From Bacteroidales bacterium (GTDB taxonomy: Bacteria > Bacteroidota > Bacteroidia > Bacteroidales > UBA10428), in contig JAFGOZ010000548.1 in the NCBI GenBank assembly GCA_016926235.1, forward strand, positions 1 through 15,915: a stretch of 15,915 nucleotides of DNA, in the 5' to 3' direction. Under the pieces are notes generated by a model, which saw only the letters and a list, made by a program, of their open reading frames with translations, was not told the origin of the DNA and did not search any database. Positions within the stretch are counted from its first letter, which is position 1; every line of letters begins with the position of its first letter. Both the position numbers and the translations under genes were made by a program. Of this stretch, positions 14,228-15,915 are shown in pieces.

Positions 14228-14312
14228 GGCCTGAAGGGCCGAAAGATAATAGCGCAGGGCAACGCCCTGCGGAAATGAATGTAATATCTCTTAAGCCCTG
14301 TATGAGCGACAG
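14228..14312. repeat. Structured GC-rich element with 8-bp perfect hairpin
   Basis: CGCAGGGC (14253-14260) and GCCCTGCG (14264-14271) form a perfect stem around AAC. It is preceded by a small GGCC/GGCC hairpin (14228-14240) and followed by a related GCCCTGTATGAGCGAC (14295-14310). The three-part layout (GGCCTGAAGGGCC, central hairpin, GCCCTG...) resembles interspersed palindromic elements I recall from many Bacteroidota genomes; this recognition is from memory. It is also a plausible transcription end for tolC, although no T-run follows. Confidence 0.55.
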
Positions 14313-14362
14313 GTGGTTTGAGTTCTTGCAAATATGAATATATAAAGAGTATATAGGATTTC

Positions 14363-15568
14363 ATGAATACCTACAGATCAAACATCAGTTCTTGCTATTA
14401 CAATCGATTATTAACCGGACTAATGATCATTTGCGCATTATTTTCCTGCAATAACAAGCATGATGAGTCGGTAATGGTTATCGATACAGAGGCTGGTAAA
14501 TCAGCTCCTGCCAATCTGTCTGAAGTTTTTGATCCAATAAAAATGGTGAAACTCGAAACCGGAGATTCTATAATGATTGGCCGTGTTGATGGAGTGTATG
14601 TGACAAAGGATTTTATTCTTATTGAACAATTTGGCGGATCAGAGAAAAAATTTCTGAAATTCGACAGTAATGGTCATTTTATTGCCAGTATTGGAAAATT
14701 CGGACACGGTCCCGGAGAATACACCTTCTTTTCCGGGGTAGCGATTGATACAGCACTGCAGAGGATTGTACTTCCCACATTCACAGATTTTATAGTCTAT
14801 AATTTTAAGGGTGATTTTGTTCAATCAGTATCCAGAAATATTGTTGACTTAAATAATCCTGATTTGATCAATGAATCCCTTACATGTTCAGATGGACATT
14901 ATTGGCAAACGGTTTACAGACCCATGATGGAATCAGATAACGGAGGATTCATGGAACGAAAATTATTATATAAGTTGGATGATAAGTTAAAAATATTAGA
15001 TAGTATTCTGGTGCGGCAGGTATTTCTTAAGATGAAGATATTTACTGGAGGATTTGGTGGAGAATATATGTCCAGGCTCAAATCGGGGATGTATTACTAT
15101 TGCCCTGTATTTTCGGCTGAACCTGTTCTGCGGGATACATTATACCGGATCGAGGAATCAAAACTTATACCGGTCATCAAACTGGATTTTTCGGATGTAC
15201 TTTCTGTAAAGGAGGATACTTATGCCAATGCTGATTTCAGTGACTATGTCGGGAAGTATATGTACGAGATCAGGAATATTACCCTCCGTAGCATTTATAG
15301 AACTGATCGCTATGTATTTGCTGATTACTATTACAATAGGGATAATCGTTTATTTTGTTATGATCTGAAAGGCACAAGACGATTCAATATGTCCAAAGGA
15401 TTCACTGACAATCTGTTTGCGACAGATTCAACGGTTCATCTTATGCCTGTGGATCTTGACAAGGGCGAATTTTGTTATGTTCGTAACGGATACGAGTTGG
15501 AAGGGAAAATTGAAGGCATTAATGAGAACTCGAATCCGGTGATATTTTTTATTAAGACGAAAGAATAG
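14363..15568 (+). CDS. 6-bladed beta-propeller lipoprotein (DUF5128/BF4221-like), second copy
   Basis: A 401-residue paralogue of the protein at 6032. The signal region ends in ALFSC with the lipidated Cys at 29. MVKLETGDSIMIGRV and the blade turn GHGPGEY (114-120) align with the first copy. The C-terminal halves are plainly homologous: LKSGMYYYCPVFSAEPVLRDTLYRI against LKSGIYIYCPVSAPEPLLRDTVYRI, and the end ENSNPVIFFIKTKE against ENSNPVIFFLKTKE. It follows the tolC-like gene after repeat arrays and precedes a third member. Base composition is more balanced than in the first copy. Function is unknown; see that entry for possibilities. ATG 14363 gives a slightly long n-region before the hydrophobic stretch; no better start is visible. 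Confidence 0.85.
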   Translation: MNTYRSNISSCYYNRLLTGLMIICALFSCNNKHDESVMVIDTEAGKSAPANLSEVFDPIKMVKLETGDSIMIGRVDGVYVTKDFILIEQFGGSEKKFLKFDSNGHFIASIGKFGHGPGEYTFFSGVAIDTALQRIVLPTFTDFIVYNFKGDFVQSVSRNIVDLNNPDLINESLTCSDGHYWQTVYRPMMESDNGGFMERKLLYKLDDKLKILDSILVRQVFLKMKIFTGGFGGEYMSRLKSGMYYYCPVFSAEPVLRDTLYRIEESKLIPVIKLDFSDVLSVKEDTYANADFSDYVGKYMYEIRNITLRSIYRTDRYVFADYYYNRDNRLFCYDLKGTRRFNMSKGFTDNLFATDSTVHLMPVDLDKGEFCYVRNGYELEGKIEGINENSNPVIFFIKTKE

Positions 15569-15580
15569 TTTGATGTTGCG

Positions 15581-15670
15581 TGTTTCATATAGTTTCATGT
15601 GGTTTCATGTGGTTTCATGTGGTTTCATATAGTTTCATGTGGTTTCATGTGGTCTCAGATGGTTTCATGT
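15581..15670 (-). repeat. Decamer array, nine units on the minus strand
   Basis: Nine GTTTCATNTG-type units at exact 10-base spacing follow the second propeller gene. Read on the minus strand they are TGAAACCACA-like units. They face the opposite array at 15681-15740 across a 10-base linker (ATCTGATTAA). Confidence 0.9.
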
Positions 15671-15680
15671 ATCTGATTAA

Positions 15681-15740
15681 CAATCTGAAACAATCTGAAA
15701 CAATCTGAAACAACCTGAAACAATCTGAAACAACCTGAAA
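15681..15740 (+). repeat. Decamer array, six units of CAATCTGAAA
   Basis: Six units CAA[T/C]CTGAAA at exact 10-base spacing, in the opposite direction to the adjoining nine-unit array. They end 20 bases before the next start codon. Together the two arrays fill nearly the whole 192-base gap between the propeller genes. Confidence 0.9.
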
Positions 15741-15760
15741 CAAAACTTATTACAAAAATC

Positions 15761-15915
15761 ATGAAGAATATTTGCCTACTGCTTCTATTGACATTACTAG
15801 TCCAATGCCGCCGCAATGAAACCAAACAACAGGATGCTACCGATGATCCCGATAAGTTTTTTGTGATCGACTATGAAAAAGCCCTGCAAAACAAAAAAAC
15901 AATCAACCTCAGCGA
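15761..15915 (+). CDS. Probable third beta-propeller lipoprotein, N-terminus only
   Basis: An open frame starts at ATG 15761 and runs off the window. The visible 51 residues begin with a lipoprotein signal MKNICLLLLLTLLVQC (lipidated Cys16), a polar linker (RRNETKQQDATDDPDK) and FFVIDYEKALQNKKTINLS. The last segment matches the usual mature start of the propeller lipoproteins ('VIDTEAGKSAPANLSE' in the copy at 14363). With the copies at 6032 and 14363 this would be the third member. The signal peptide is clear; assignment to the propeller family is likely but rests on a short stretch. Confidence 0.7.
   Translation, partial: MKNICLLLLLTLLVQCRRNETKQQDATDDPDKFFVIDYEKALQNKKTINLS

Noticed and set aside
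14104..14337. 77-codon frame on the + strand after tolC
   Set aside because: It starts inside the tolC-like gene and translates the decamer array and a structured repeat element; the protein is repetitive and low-complexity, not a gene.
15581..15740. Regular repeats resembling a CRISPR array
   Set aside because: Period is only 10 bases with a 6-base constant part; there are no 24-40 base repeats with unique spacers and no cas genes.

Overview
The window looks like a chromosomal segment from a member of the Bacteroidota, most likely a Bacteroidales-type genome. Supporting signs are the 6-bladed beta-propeller lipoproteins (DUF5128/BF4221-like), a four-helix-bundle (23S rRNA intervening-sequence-like) protein, a Bacteroides-style promoter (TTG...TAnnTTTG), near-absence of Shine-Dalgarno sequences, and GG-leader peptide genes beside a glycosyltransferase of the type known from 'GG-Bacteroidales peptide systems'. 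Every recognisable gene is on the + strand.

Left flank (1-1238): the 3' end of a Fic adenylyltransferase gene, a 570-base repeat- and hairpin-rich spacer, and a stand-alone LytTR DNA-binding regulator. A run of 14 T lies in the spacer of the putative promoter upstream of the regulator.

AT-rich biosynthetic block (about 1240-7377): a LanC-like protein without the zinc ligands, a GT4 glycosyltransferase translationally coupled to it (ATGA overlap), a large membrane protein fusing a degenerate C39-like domain, a VKOR domain and a DsbA-like thioredoxin domain, a 72-residue double-glycine precursor peptide with four cysteines, and a beta-propeller lipoprotein. A hairpin terminator and a 14-bp imperfect inverted repeat follow the precursor.

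Export block (7378-14135): a C39-peptidase ABC transporter (PCAT), a four-helix-bundle gene bracketed by inverted octamer arrays, an HlyD-type adaptor, a second glycosyltransferase of galactosyltransferase type, and a TolC-type outer membrane protein. Downstream are a second beta-propeller lipoprotein (a paralogue of the first) and the start of a third.

Working model (inference): the precursor is oxidised to a two-disulfide peptide by the VKOR-DsbA fusion, possibly glycosylated by one or both glycosyltransferases, cleaved after Gly-Gly by the C39 domain and exported through PCAT-HlyD-TolC. This would be a glycocin-like, disulfide-bonded peptide system in a Gram-negative organism. No dehydratase (LanB/LanM), radical SAM enzyme or obvious immunity gene is visible. 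A 13-bp palindrome (CTTATAGTATAAG) about 70 bases upstream of both the first propeller gene and the tolC-like gene may co-regulate the block. Intergenic gaps outside the AT-rich block carry phased 10-bp TGAAACNNNN arrays; inside it they do not, which suggests the block arrived separately.
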